A stretch of DNA of 57,024 nucleotides from contig NZ_BBAJ01000007.1 in the NCBI RefSeq assembly GCF_001311195.1, positions 1-57,024 of the forward strand, read 5' to 3'. Position numbers and translations under genes: made by a program. A model generated the notes under the pieces. The model made no database searches. It had not been told where the DNA came from and worked only from the letters and a program-made list of their open reading frames with translations. Of the stretch, positions 33,529 through 41,509 are shown piece by piece; position 1 is the first letter of the stretch, and each line of letters opens with the position of its first letter. Source of the stretch: Lacticaseibacillus camelliae DSM 22697 = JCM 13995. GTDB taxonomy: Bacteria; Bacillota; Bacilli; Lactobacillales; Lactobacillaceae.

Positions 33529-33984
33529 TTAGTTGAAGAGTCGGCCGAAAAAGCCCCGCTTTTTGTCGGTCTTTTGGGCTGGCGAGGTCACGTCTGAGGG
33601 TGTCGATAAATCGATGTCTTTGATGTTGATTGCCTGACTGGCCACCAGCAGGATGCCTGCAGCGGCCGAGGCCAGGCTGGCGGTACCATCATTAACCAGC
33701 GTGAATTGCACGTTTTTAGCGCTTGCCGCCTGCATGTAAGGGGCCGTGAGTTCGGGGTCCAGCTTGCCGTTGATCAGCAACTTGAACCCCGGTTGATCAG
33801 CGTACTTCGCCAGGGCGTTCTTAACTGCTGTTAGTGCACTTGGCTCTTCAACATCCTGATTCAACACCCGAATTGCCACGCGCTCGCGCAGAGAGCCCAA
33901 AAAGTGCCGACGTTCATCTGGATTGGTCTGCGGCGGGCCAAAAATGCTACTATTAAGGTGTTGTTGCAGATCATCGTCAGCCAT
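33529..33984 (-). CDS. DUF1694 protein, YueI-like, copy 2
   Basis: ATG 33984 follows CAAGGAGGAATTG; a TTG two codons earlier is less likely. The 151-residue frame is intact. TNPDERRHFLGSLRERVAIRVL is a clear DUF1694 signature, and FKLLINGKLDPELTAPYMQAA matches the equivalent region of copy 1 at 27.1 kb. The tail is a Pro/Thr/Lys-rich stretch ending KKRGFFGRLFN. Function unknown. Between it and the TMEM175-like gene is a terminator, so it is its own unit. Confidence 0.85.
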   Translation of the reverse strand: MADDDLQQHLNSSIFGPPQTNPDERRHFLGSLRERVAIRVLNQDVEEPSALTAVKNALAKYADQPGFKLLINGKLDPELTAPYMQAASAKNVQFTLVNDGTASLASAAAGILLVASQAINIKDIDLSTPSDVTSPAQKTDKKRGFFGRLFN

Positions 33985-34049
33985 GGTCAATTCCTCCTTG
34001 GTGGCGCTTGCAGCGCACGTATATTAAGTATAGCAGAAGGGGGCGTGTC

Positions 34050-34661
34050 ATGTTCACCGATCAGGATTTTACCGTATTTGATGAGCCTACTTTGACGGGC
34101 CGGCTGGGGTTGATCCGCCGCGTCATCGACCCCAAGTTTGAGACGGCCGGCCTGCAGTTGGCGGCTTTGCTGGAAGACGAAGGGCTGCCGCCTTTGAGCC
34201 TGCACATCGCGAAGCACCAGCGGCGGCACAAGAACCCGCCGCCGGATACTTGGCTCGCGTTATCAGCCAATCAGCGTGGCTATAAGATGACGCCACACCT
34301 GGAATTGGGTCTGTGGGACGACCGGGTATTTCTCTGGCTTGCGCTGTTACAGGAGGCCAAAAAGGCGCACATTCGCGTGCCGTTTGACTCATTGCGGCCG
34401 CAAATGGTGCTACTGCCGACAGACATGGAGCTGGCCGAGGATCACACCAAAAAGGAAGTTCTGCCGCTGACCTTACCAAATTATGATCGTGTCAGCAGGC
34501 GGTACGATAACACCATCGCCGGTGAGTTCTTGGTGGGCAAGACCTACCTTCGCTCAGATCCGATTTTTGGTGAACCGGATGAGCTCTGGGCAGACATCCA
34601 AGAGCGCGTCGTGCGGCTGGCGCCGGTGTTCAAGACCCTGCTTGCGGCCAATCCCGGTTGA
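34050..34661 (+). CDS. UPF0637/DUF1054 family protein (YktB-like)
   Basis: ATG 34050 follows GAAGGGGG; the open frame upstream is not part of the family. The 203-residue protein starts MFTDQDFTVFDEPTLTGRLGLI and contains HIAKHQRRHKNPPPDTWLAL and LGLWDDRVFLWLALLQEA, matching the DUF1054 family. The family has a known fold but no established function. Followed by a bidirectional terminator facing the Rgg-like genes. Confidence 0.88.
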   Translation: MFTDQDFTVFDEPTLTGRLGLIRRVIDPKFETAGLQLAALLEDEGLPPLSLHIAKHQRRHKNPPPDTWLALSANQRGYKMTPHLELGLWDDRVFLWLALLQEAKKAHIRVPFDSLRPQMVLLPTDMELAEDHTKKEVLPLTLPNYDRVSRRYDNTIAGEFLVGKTYLRSDPIFGEPDELWADIQERVVRLAPVFKTLLAANPG

Positions 34662-34681
34662 ATCAAGCCTTTTGAAGCAAT

Positions 34682-34744
34682 AAAAATCGTCTCCCGATGG
34701 GCTACCTGCATTTTTGCAAGTGACCGATTGGAAGACGATTTTTG
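34682..34744. terminator. Bidirectional terminator
   Basis: AAAAATCGTCT and AGACGATTTTT are perfect 11-base arms about 40 bases apart, with further pairing inside, and serve as T-run on either strand. Confidence 0.8.
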
Positions 34745-34761
34745 CGTTTTGCTGGCATGCG

Positions 34762-35661
34762 TTATGATGTCTGCACATCGGTCCCCTTGCCGCGGTAGGT
34801 TGTCAGCCAGTGCGCTGATGAATCGGCGCTGTTATCGTAAGGGCAAAGTAGGCGGATATCCGCCACCAGTTGCTCAGCCTCACGGCGCGTTTGGGGCGTG
34901 TCCTGCTGATAACACTTCGCCAGCGTTTGCAGCTCGCTGACTTCGGCATTGGGCCACCATGAGATCAGCCACGGTTCATGCTTGAAGGCCGCGGTCAGCT
35001 TAGGGATCACGCTGGTGACGTGAAAATACACCGCGCCGTACATGAAATTGGTGCAGTTGTCGTAGAGCTGCGCGGCCACATTGGTTTGCGGCTTGAGGTG
35101 CGGGAGAATGACGGTGATGAGGTCATCGTAGTAGGTTTGGTCGATGCGGTTGATGTTCAGATTGAGGAGCTCGGTGTCCTGGGTGCTGAGGGCGCTCAGT
35201 GAGCGAAAATAATCCACGATGGCGCTTTGCTCATCGTGAGAGGGGCTGGCATATAACGCGTCACTATCCGGGAGAAAACCTGGGGCGGCCCAGTGGAGGA
35301 CGGTGATCAGTCCGCCTTCATACATCACGCGCAAGCCTTTGGGCAGGTTTGGCGTGGTGTGGTGAAATTCTTTGAGCACCCTCTCGAAATCTTCGCGTGT
35401 GCGATGGGTTTCCTTAATATTTGAGGCCATATCGAATATTTTGAGCCGGTAGCGGCGGAAGGTGCTTGTTTCGTCAGTGGCAGTCTGCATCTGACTGGTG
35501 GGGATGATCATGCGCTGCATCAAGACAATCGTACTGCGAAAGCCGAGTTGTGTTTTGCCGTGCTCAAAACGCGACTGGGCCGAAGCTGACCAGTCGCCGA
35601 GGACATCGCTGACGGTCAATCCGCGTTGCTTGCGCAGGCGGCCCAAAGTCGGGCCGAACAT
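34762..35661 (-). CDS. Rgg-like HTH transcriptional regulator, second of a tandem pair
   Basis: The start is placed at ATG 35661, where the helix-turn-helix begins (MFGPTLGRLRKQRGLTVSDV, SASAQSRFEHGKTQL). The frame is open upstream to 35778, and that part may belong to the C-terminus of the neighbouring copy, displaced by an indel. The remaining about 240 residues are helical, as in Rgg proteins, and contain no other domain. About 299 residues from the chosen start. A TGA of the third frame overlaps the ATG (TGATG), which would fit translational coupling to the upstream copy. No adjacent peptide pheromone gene was found. Confidence 0.72.
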   Translation of the reverse strand: MFGPTLGRLRKQRGLTVSDVLGDWSASAQSRFEHGKTQLGFRSTIVLMQRMIIPTSQMQTATDETSTFRRYRLKIFDMASNIKETHRTREDFERVLKEFHHTTPNLPKGLRVMYEGGLITVLHWAAPGFLPDSDALYASPSHDEQSAIVDYFRSLSALSTQDTELLNLNINRIDQTYYDDLITVILPHLKPQTNVAAQLYDNCTNFMYGAVYFHVTSVIPKLTAAFKHEPWLISWWPNAEVSELQTLAKCYQQDTPQTRREAEQLVADIRLLCPYDNSADSSAHWLTTYRGKGTDVQTS

Positions 35662-35708
35662 CAGCTTCGCGTCCGGCGCGATGGCGAGCTTTGGATCGTG
35701 GTGATCCT

Positions 35709-36539
35709 TCAAGACCTGATTGTGCCAGCAGGGTTTGGTCCGCGCCTCTTGCGCCGCGCGGGCAAGGAAAGCAGCCAACTGGTCTGCGCCAAGGCGCCTA
35801 AGGCAGTCAATAGCGACGTCAGATCCTTATGCTTCGCAATGGCCACGACAGCCAAAAATTGCGGCATCACGTTGTTAAAGTGCAGTTGCAGTCCCGGAAT
35901 TTTACTGATTGCGGCCATATCGGTGGCAATCTGTGCTGCCAATGGGGTGTCATCATGCAGCAGTGCGGTGAGTCCTAACCGCCATAAGGCCTCCCGCCGA
36001 TAGCCCAAGGTTTGCCCAGTCAAGGCTGTCAGCCGCTGCCAGCACAAACTGGTCAGTTCGTGGCTGGCGTAAGGCAGGACACTGGTGATCAGGTAGTATT
36101 CAAAATTACCCCATTTTTCGGGATACGCGAGCATATCTGCGAGTTGCTGTTCCAAAGTGAGCGGCAGCCGGCAGTCCTCAGTCACTGACCGTTGAAGATA
36201 AGGCAGCGTCTGCCGAATCAGGGCGGCCAATGGTTTAGCGCAGATATCCTGTTGCAGGTAGGCAGTGATTTTGGCGGCGAGAGCTGGCCGTTGACCGTTG
36301 ACGAGTTCTGCTAGTCCAAAGGGAAAGCCCTTTTTATCCGTGGCCAGCATTTCGCCCAAGTCATTGGCGCCCATGCCAAGATTGAACATCAATCGCCCAG
36401 CGATTTTCAGGCTGATGTCGCTTTGGTCGTGTTCGAATCGTGAAATAGTGGCGGTGTTCAAACCGCTTGCCGCCTGTGCCATTGAGATATGCCGTTGCGT
36501 GCGAAAAGCATGAAACATTTGACCCAGACTTTGCGCCAT
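35709..36539 (-). CDS. Rgg-like HTH transcriptional regulator, first of a tandem pair
   Basis: ATG 36539 is chosen at MAQSLGQMFHAFRTQRHISM, where the XRE-type helix-turn-helix starts (AASGLNTATISRFEHDQSD); the upstream 15 codons have no counterpart in the family. The Shine-Dalgarno is weak (GGGGGA). The frame is open to 35709, 276 residues. Near residue 250 the likely natural continuation (DQLAAFLARAAQEA) is in another frame, so the last about 25 residues may be wrong. It is similar in layout to the gene just downstream, but the two are diverged in sequence, so they are not a recent duplication. Confidence 0.72.
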   Translation of the reverse strand: MAQSLGQMFHAFRTQRHISMAQAASGLNTATISRFEHDQSDISLKIAGRLMFNLGMGANDLGEMLATDKKGFPFGLAELVNGQRPALAAKITAYLQQDICAKPLAALIRQTLPYLQRSVTEDCRLPLTLEQQLADMLAYPEKWGNFEYYLITSVLPYASHELTSLCWQRLTALTGQTLGYRREALWRLGLTALLHDDTPLAAQIATDMAAISKIPGLQLHFNNVMPQFLAVVAIAKHKDLTSLLTALGALAQTSWLLSLPARRKRRGPNPAGTIRS

Positions 36540-36784
36540 CCCGATTTCCCCCGTCCCTCTCGAATCCGTAATTGCTAATAGCATAGCACGATAAGGCGAA
36601 AAAAAGTGGGCCTAAATTCTGCTGTGTCGGCATTGAAACCGGTTTTGCTCAAGCGGCGCGGCCAGTTTTTATTTGGCAGGATGCCCGTTCATTCAGATAG
36701 AGCGGTGGCGTGGTCATGGGGAGTATCCGTAAAATTGGTGGCATAGTACAATAGAGATAAGCGTTTCTAGGGGTGGTGAAAATA

Positions 36785-37198
36785 GTGAGACAAATCTATT
36801 TTCTGTGCACTGGTAACTCCTGTCGCAGTCAAATGGCGGAAGGGTTTGCCAAGCAAATGCTGGGTCCGGCCTGGCGGGTGGCCAGTGCCGGCCTGCGTCA
36901 AGATGGCCTGAACCCGCTTGCGGTCAAAGTGATGGCCGAGCGAGGCATTGATATTAGCAAGCAATACTCGAAGCTGATCGACTTGCAGTATTTGCGGTCC
37001 TCTGACCTGGTGATCACGCTGTGCGGGGATGCGCGGGATCACTGCCCGGTGGTGCCGGCAACAGTGCGGCGGCAGCACTGGCCGCTGCCTGATCCCGCAG
37101 CGGCGACGGGGACTGCCGAAGAGATCCTGCTCGCATTTCGGAAGGTGCGAGACGAAATCGCGCAGCGGATGACGGCTTTGGCAGAAACAGCGGGTTAG
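36785..37198 (+). CDS. arsC: Arsenate reductase, thioredoxin-coupled LMW-phosphatase type
   Basis: The start is set at GTG 36785 after AGGGGTGG. The 137-residue protein has the phosphatase-type loop [16 protein letters not shown] with the nucleophilic Cys (CX5R) and the two resolving cysteines in [13 protein letters not shown], the arrangement of thioredoxin-dependent ArsC rather than of tyrosine phosphatases. The C-terminal [23 protein letters not shown] is also typical. No arsR or arsB is next to it, so it is an isolated gene and its regulation is unclear. It is closed by a terminator. Confidence 0.88.
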   Translation: MRQIYFLCTGNSCRSQMAEGFAKQMLGPAWRVASAGLRQDGLNPLAVKVMAERGIDISKQYSKLIDLQYLRSSDLVITLCGDARDHCPVVPATVRRQHWPLPDPAAATGTAEEILLAFRKVRDEIAQRMTALAETAG

Positions 37199-37219
37199 AC
37201 CGCATCAGGGTTAACTCAA

Positions 37220-37259
37220 AAAGCGGCGGCTCGCCATTTAATCGTGAGTCGCCGTTTTG
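37220..37259 (+). terminator. Terminator after arsC
   Basis: CGGCGGCTCG and CGTGAGTCGCCG form an imperfect stem followed by TTTTG. Confidence 0.7.
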
Positions 37260-37272
37260 TTTAGCTGCTAAC

Positions 37273-37367
37273 AAAAAAACCACCATCGCTGGTGGAAAAG
37301 TTTGGGGGAACTTTTTAGGAGTGTTTCCATTCCGCTGGCAGTTGTTCGTATCTCTGCCTTTGGACAA
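37273..37367 (-). ncRNA. Candidate small RNA of about 95 nt
   Basis: On the minus strand a promoter (TTGTTA at 37403-37398, 18 bases, GATAAT at 37379-37374) is followed by about 95 bases that end in a perfect hairpin CCACCA/TGGTGG around GCGA and T7 (37273-37295). The 5' part can form AGTTGT/ACAACT or GGCAG/CTGCC hairpins. A 20-codon frame exists inside it but lacks a Shine-Dalgarno. No known RNA family is recognised. It sits in an AT-rich stretch unlike its surroundings. Confidence 0.5.
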
Positions 37368-37403
37368 CTTCAGATTATCACATCTTATAAGCTTTGATAA
37401 CAA

Positions 37404-37660
37404 AAAAAATTCAAATTTAGCCAAAAAAAATTTTTTTCTCACCAATTTTTTCTTCGCGAACCGGCGTGTTCTTAGCTTGTACGTTGTCTTTGGTATGCTT
37501 AAAAAGCCTATTTTCGTCCGTTGGAACATTCTTCGCTGAGAATGGTCCGCGTTTTCAAGCACAACGTCAAATATCGCAATCTGATGTCCACTGACACGGT
37601 TTGATCGCCTCAAAATAACTAATTTGCGGTGTGATCAGCCACCGGGGCAAGAAAAAAATG
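37404..37660. other. AT-rich intergenic stretch without a gene
   Basis: From about 37310 to 37520 the sequence is markedly AT-rich, with A and T tracts of seven to nine bases, against a GC-rich background. I see no supported gene in it. Open frames crossing it have no Shine-Dalgarno and no recognisable domain. Confidence 0.5.
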
Positions 37661-37993
37661 TCATAAACGCCCGCTATCGATGATTTTTCGCATTGCGGTT
37701 TGAACGTTCATCAGCGTCATGTGCGGGTCCTGTTTGAAGGCAGGCACGAGCTTGGCGGCCGTTAGCGTGTCAGTTTTCAGCAGCAGTTTGCCCGTGATGT
37801 CCAACACGGTCAGGCCTGAGTCAGTCAGTTGGGCCGTGAGGTAGCCGCCTTCGATCCCTTCATCGAGTAGTTCTTGCATCCAGTTTTGCAGGCCTCCTTG
37901 AATCACCTGCTCCTCTGTCAGCGGTTGCCCATTCTGCCGGCTTTGGTCGACCAGTGCGGTGACCTGGGCCATGGTTTCTGGAATTTCGTGCAT
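37661..37993 (-). CDS. Hypothetical protein of 110 residues
   Basis: The start is ATG 37993, nine bases after AAAGGAG; an ATG three codons earlier overlaps that site. The sequence (MHEIPETMAQVTALVDQSRQ) is soluble, acidic and mostly helical, with a middle part GYLTAQLTDSGLTVLDITGKLLL that suggests two beta strands. No domain is recognised. It lies directly downstream of a C26 peptidase gene in the same direction, separated by that gene's terminator. Confidence 0.65.
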   Translation of the reverse strand: MHEIPETMAQVTALVDQSRQNGQPLTEEQVIQGGLQNWMQELLDEGIEGGYLTAQLTDSGLTVLDITGKLLLKTDTLTAAKLVPAFKQDPHMTLMNVQTAMRKIIDSGRL

Positions 37994-38065
37994 GAGTGCC
38001 ATCTCCTTTGTCTTTTCACCGGCATTGTACGCTTGCTGACCGGATAAAGGAACCAAAACGGCCCT

Positions 38066-38092
38066 AAAAAAACCAGCCGCTTGTGCGACTGG
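38066..38092 (-). terminator. Terminator of the peptidase C26 gene
   Basis: On the minus strand CCAGTCGC and GCGGCTGG around ACAA, followed by T7. Confidence 0.85.
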
Positions 38093-38103
38093 CAGGTAAA
38101 CGA

Positions 38104-38882
38104 TTAGCTGACTTTGGGCTGGGCGACAAAGGCTTGAGCGGTGCGCACCGCTGCGGCCCGCTTGACGAGGAGGGTGAAGGGCCGCAGCTGGGCCGCGTCT
38201 TGCTGCCACAGGTTTTCCGGGTGCCACTGCACGGCGAGGATCTGCTGATCGCGGGTATCGGCGACCGCCTCGATGACGCCGTCCGGCGCAGTGGCGATGA
38301 TCTGCAGGCCTGGGGCGACCTTTTTGATGGCTTCGTGATGGCGCGAGTTGACGTAGGCATGCTCGCCCACCAGCTTGGCCAGCTGCGAGCCGGCCTTAAC
38401 CGTTACGTGGTGGGTCGGGTACTGCCCCGGGGCAGCCTGGACGTGGCGAATCGTGGCATCAGGATCTTGACTGGCCAGATCCTGGTACAAGGTCCCACCC
38501 AGCGTCACGTTGAGGATCTGCAGCCCGCGGCAAATCGCAAAGATGGGTTTGCCAGCTGCAACCGTTGCTTGATCAGCGCCTGCTCAAAGCGGTCCTTTGG
38601 ATAGGTGACACTGCCGATGTTTCGGCCGGGTTCCTCGCCGTACAGGGTCGGGTCAACGTCGGGACCACCTGGCAGCAGCAGACCGTCAAAGGTTGTCACA
38701 GCCGCTTCCGCCAGCTCTGCCGATAGTGTGACGTCATCGGGAAAAGGCAAGATGATCGGCGCACCGCCGGCCTTGATGATTGCCGTTTTGATGTCGCGTG
38801 GGGCAAAGTCCGCGTGGTTGAGATTCAGTTCAGCAGACGGCGTGTCTAAGGCATCGCCGGTCATGGCAATAATGGGACGCAT
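38104..38882 (-). CDS. Gamma-glutamyl-gamma-aminobutyrate hydrolase family (peptidase C26; frame break)
   Basis: Class I glutamine amidotransferase-like hydrolase, PuuD-like. ATG 38882 follows AAAGGATTG. The N-terminal half contains the oxyanion segment LLLPGGPDVDPTLYGEEP. A frame break near 38550 falls just before the nucleophile region; in the other frame it reads IFAICRGLQILNVTLGGTLYQD, with the catalytic Cys. The His-Glu pair is in VQWHPE near the C-terminus, completing the triad. About 259 residues after correction. Substrates of such proteins in lactobacilli are usually gamma-glutamyl compounds; the precise one is not evident here. Confidence 0.88.
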
Positions 38883-38915
38883 GGGATCAATCCTTTCAGA
38901 AAATCATTGTCACCT

Positions 38916-38943
38916 ACTTTAGGACTTTTTTCCCAGCAGTCAA
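38916..38943 (-). promoter_or_regulatory. Promoter of the peptidase C26 gene
   Basis: On the minus strand TTGACT (38943-38938), 16 bases, TAAAGT (38921-38916), about 35 bases before the start codon. Confidence 0.6.
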
Positions 38944-38969
38944 GTAAAACTTGGTAAACTATCGACGCG

Positions 38970-38998
38970 AAAAAGCCGCCCGGCATTTGCTGGGCGGC
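38970..38998 (-). terminator. Terminator of the isochorismatase-like gene
   Basis: GCCGCCCAGCA and TGCCGGGCGGC stem on the minus strand, followed by T5. Confidence 0.85.
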
Positions 38999-39013
38999 AG
39001 AGTTGTCAGGCGC

Positions 39014-39634
39014 TTATTCAGCATGGAAGAAGTCGTCGTTCTCAAACATCAGCTTCACGAAATCATGGGCGTACTCTGCGCGGTTCCAGTCCCGTTGCCA
39101 CTCGCAGGCCAACTGGGCGTTCGAGATCAGTTCGGCGCCGGCCTGTTCAACGCGGCGCAGCGCGGTTTCGTGGGCCAGCGTGGAGGTGCCACCAATCGCA
39201 TCCACTACCGGGAAAACGTGGTAGCCTTCGCGCAGCGCGTCAAGCGTTGGAAACGCCATGCAAGCCTCGGTCCACAGGGCGCACATGATCAGATTTTGGC
39301 GACCGGTGGCGTGGACGGCTTTGTTGAAGTCCTGGTCCTCCCAGGCGTTGATGTTGGTGCGGTCAAACGTGGGCTGATCCGGCATCAGGTCGCGCAAGGC
39401 CTTTAACGTGTCGGCGTTGCGCCCGGTCGCGACATTCACGGTACTGAGGACAATGGGGACGTGATAGGCTTTCGCTAACTTAATGGTAAATGAAACATTT
39501 TTAATGAGTTGCGGGTGGCTGATCGACTGGATCGAGGAGACCTGGGTTGGTTGGTAGTCGATTACCAGCAGGACGGAATTTTCTGGGGTCAGCAGCGGAT
39601 CTTCTTCTGGGTTGCGACGCGGATAACTGGTCAT
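39014..39634 (-). CDS. Isochorismatase-fold cysteine hydrolase (YcaC-like)
   Basis: ATG 39634 follows TAGGAGG. The 206-residue frame is intact. The catalytic Asp lies in VLLVIDYQPTQV near residue 26, and the nucleophilic Cys in LIMCALWTEACMAFPTLDAL; the second Cys, after TEA, is the equivalent of the YcaC nucleophile. The Cys is followed by the usual loop and AIGGTSTLAHETAL. Enzymes of this group hydrolyse amides or esters of small molecules; the substrate cannot be told. Single-gene unit. Confidence 0.88.
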   Translation of the reverse strand: MTSYPRRNPEEDPLLTPENSVLLVIDYQPTQVSSIQSISHPQLIKNVSFTIKLAKAYHVPIVLSTVNVATGRNADTLKALRDLMPDQPTFDRTNINAWEDQDFNKAVHATGRQNLIMCALWTEACMAFPTLDALREGYHVFPVVDAIGGTSTLAHETALRRVEQAGAELISNAQLACEWQRDWNRAEYAHDFVKLMFENDDFFHAE

Positions 39635-39663
39635 GGCGCTTACCTCCTAATTGTTGGATACGC

Positions 39664-39691
39664 TTGCATTGTAGCCTGCGGCGCGGATAAT
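39664..39691 (+). promoter_or_regulatory. Possible promoter of the small ORF at 39.7 kb
   Basis: TTGCAT (39664-39669), 16 bases, GATAAT (39686-39691), about 46 bases before the small ORF start. Confidence 0.5.
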
Positions 39692-39737
39692 GACTAGTAA
39701 AGCGACTCGGCAGGCGAGACGCATCAAGGAGGGTGTC

Positions 39738-39884
39738 ATGGCTCACTTCTTTCAATCCCTATTCAAGGGGATCGCCAACTTTTTCACGCTGCTGGCAGGA
39801 ACTCTCAACCGGCCATTTTTGCCGCCGGATTCAGCACGTAAACGGGTGCCGCGTCAAGATGAGGACGATTGGCGCCACCGGTGA
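39738..39884 (+). CDS. Small protein of 48 residues, unknown
   Basis: ATG 39738 stands seven bases after CAAGGAGGG, a strong ribosome site, and a promoter candidate lies upstream. The sequence starts MAHFFQSLFKGIANFFTLL, an amphipathic Phe-rich segment, and ends in a Pro/Arg/Asp-rich charged tail. No family is recognised. It is 45 bases upstream of a GNAT gene in the same direction, so the two may be cotranscribed. The good translation signals favour a real small gene; a leader peptide or a membrane-associated microprotein are both possible. Confidence 0.6.
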   Translation: MAHFFQSLFKGIANFFTLLAGTLNRPFLPPDSARKRVPRQDEDDWRHR

Positions 39885-39929
39885 GTCTGGGTGGCGGCAT
39901 TTGAGACGCACTCAAGGAGATGACAAAGA

Positions 39930-40670
39930 ATGACGAAAATTACAGATCAACTGGCTTTGGAGTTTGGCCTCGCGCCGGCGGATTTTGCGCAGCCGTACAA
40001 CCGGTTCATCACGGCGCCGCCAGTCAGTGGGGCGCGGTATTGGGCCCGCGACGCCGGCGACCTCGTCGTGTATCAGGATCATCTCTACGTCCGCACGACC
40101 AACCCACTGGTGACTGACGCATCGCGCTGGATTTCAACACGACGCCAGGCGAGTGGTTCTTCGCGTGGCCGCACCTGCGCGAACTGGAGCGGCTGCTGCA
40201 CCGCTACGGCTGGCAGATCACCAACCACGCGCCGTTTTTTTTCTGCCGGCCGGACCAGTCCAGCCGCCAAGCGACTCGCACCTGATGCTCATCGAGCGAG
40301 CCGACATTCCGCTGTTCAAAAAGGATAAGCGGATCCACGAGGCTTTTGCCTACGATGACGTTGATCCCGACATGCTTGGGGTTGGCTATTTTGACGATGG
40401 CCAACTCAAGGTGGTAGCCGGGGCCAACCAAAATGGGCGCTACACCTGGGAAATTGGCGTCGAGGTGCTGGATCCGGCTTTCGCGCGCCAGGGACTGGCT
40501 GTCAAGGTGGTGCAGGCGCTGACCGCGAGATTCAACGGCGCGCGCCCGAGATGTTGGTGGTTTACGGCACACAATTTTCGCACATGCGGTCGATGAACGT
40601 TGCGATTCGCGCGGGCTTCAAAGTCGGTTGGACGGAGCTGACGTTTGCGCCGATCCGCAGCCATCATTGA
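39930..40670 (+). CDS. GNAT family N-acetyltransferase (three frame breaks)
   Basis: ATG 39930 follows CAAGGAGATG. The protein is recovered by joining frames at about 40122, 40237-40244 (a T run) and 40548, giving about 246 residues. The C-terminal half holds the acetyl-CoA fold: WEIGVEVLDPAFARQGLAVKVVQAL (the motif A equivalent) and MRSMNVAIRAGFKVGWTELTF (motif B). The N-terminal half (FITAPPVSGARYWARDAGDLVVYQDHLYV) is specific to a GNAT subgroup from lactobacilli and has no assigned substrate. The number of breaks is high, but the remaining sequence shows no decay. Confidence 0.78.
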
Positions 40671-40726
40671 GCAGTTAAGTCGACCAGCCGCATGGCGTGA
40701 ATTTTTCGTTTTGAAGAAGGATAAAG

Positions 40727-41362
40727 ATGAGAATCGGAATTATTGGGGCCACCGGCCATGTTGGGCAAGAAATGGTGAAAGCGGCATTGGCTAAAGACCA
40801 CGAGGTCACGGCAATCGTCCGTAACCGAGCCAAAGTAGAAAAACTGTTCGGCAGCAAAGTCACGGTGCTGGCCAAGGACGCCTTGACGCTGGACCGGGTG
40901 GATCTTGATGGCCTGGATGCGGTGGTCGATGCGTTTGCGTCACCGAATGCGTTCCAGCACCTGGATCTGGCCACTCGACTGATCAGCATGTTCCGAGAGA
41001 CGGAACGGCCGTATCTCTTGTTCGTCCTGGGGGCTAGTTCCTTACGCCTGGCTTCAGGCGAGCTGATGCTGACACAGGTGGAAAAGCAGGCCGCAGGGGC
41101 CCCGTGGGTCGCGACGCCAGAGCAGCAGGTTCACGAGTACCAGTACCTGCAGTGGATCAAGGACGTGGCGTGGACGGCAATTTCGCCGCAGGCCACCCTC
41201 ACGGACGGTCCGCTCGGCGATTACCGGCTGGGTACCGATCAGGTGATGACGGCGCCAAGCGGGAAGTCCGAAGTATCCGCGGCAAATCTCGCGGCGGCAG
41301 CCATCGCCGAACTCGAAGCCAAAACCCATATGCGGCAGCGGTTTACGGTGGTGAACGCGTAG
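40727..41362 (+). CDS. NAD(P)H-binding atypical short-chain reductase
   Basis: ATG 40727 follows GAAGAAGGA. 211 residues, intact. The Rossmann dinucleotide site is IGIIGATGHVGQEMVKAAL at the very N-terminus, followed by VTAIVRNRAKVEKLFG, where Arg suggests NADPH preference. The layout matches the atypical SDR group 5 (NmrA-like/YwnB-like) proteins. Substrate unknown. Flanked by a bidirectional terminator. Confidence 0.88.
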   Translation: MRIGIIGATGHVGQEMVKAALAKDHEVTAIVRNRAKVEKLFGSKVTVLAKDALTLDRVDLDGLDAVVDAFASPNAFQHLDLATRLISMFRETERPYLLFVLGASSLRLASGELMLTQVEKQAAGAPWVATPEQQVHEYQYLQWIKDVAWTAISPQATLTDGPLGDYRLGTDQVMTAPSGKSEVSAANLAAAAIAELEAKTHMRQRFTVVNA

Positions 41363-41368
41363 ACCACG

Positions 41369-41424
41369 CAAAAAGCGCTGACTCAATCTGGCAATGACCG
41401 CCGGTTAGAGTCAGCGCTTTTTGC
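41369..41424. terminator. Bidirectional terminator
   Basis: AAAAAGCGCTGACTC and GAGTCAGCGCTTTTT form perfect 15-base arms and give a T run on either strand. Confidence 0.88.
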
Positions 41425-41460
41425 GGCTAGTGCGTGGTTGCGCTTTTCGCTTAAAAGGCA

Positions 41461-41497
41461 AAAAAAATGCCACCTCGTTTTGTGCAGACGAGGCGGC
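41461..41497 (-). terminator. Terminator of the aldo/keto reductase gene
   Basis: On the minus strand TGCCGCCTCGT pairs with ACGAGGTGGCA, followed by T7. Confidence 0.85.
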
Positions 41498-41509
41498 ACG
41501 TGCTTGACG

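Noticed and set aside
37014-37613. Minus-strand 199-codon frame antisense to arsC and across the AT-rich patch
   Set aside because: Low-complexity composition, covers the arsC coding strand and the sRNA terminator; no translation signals.
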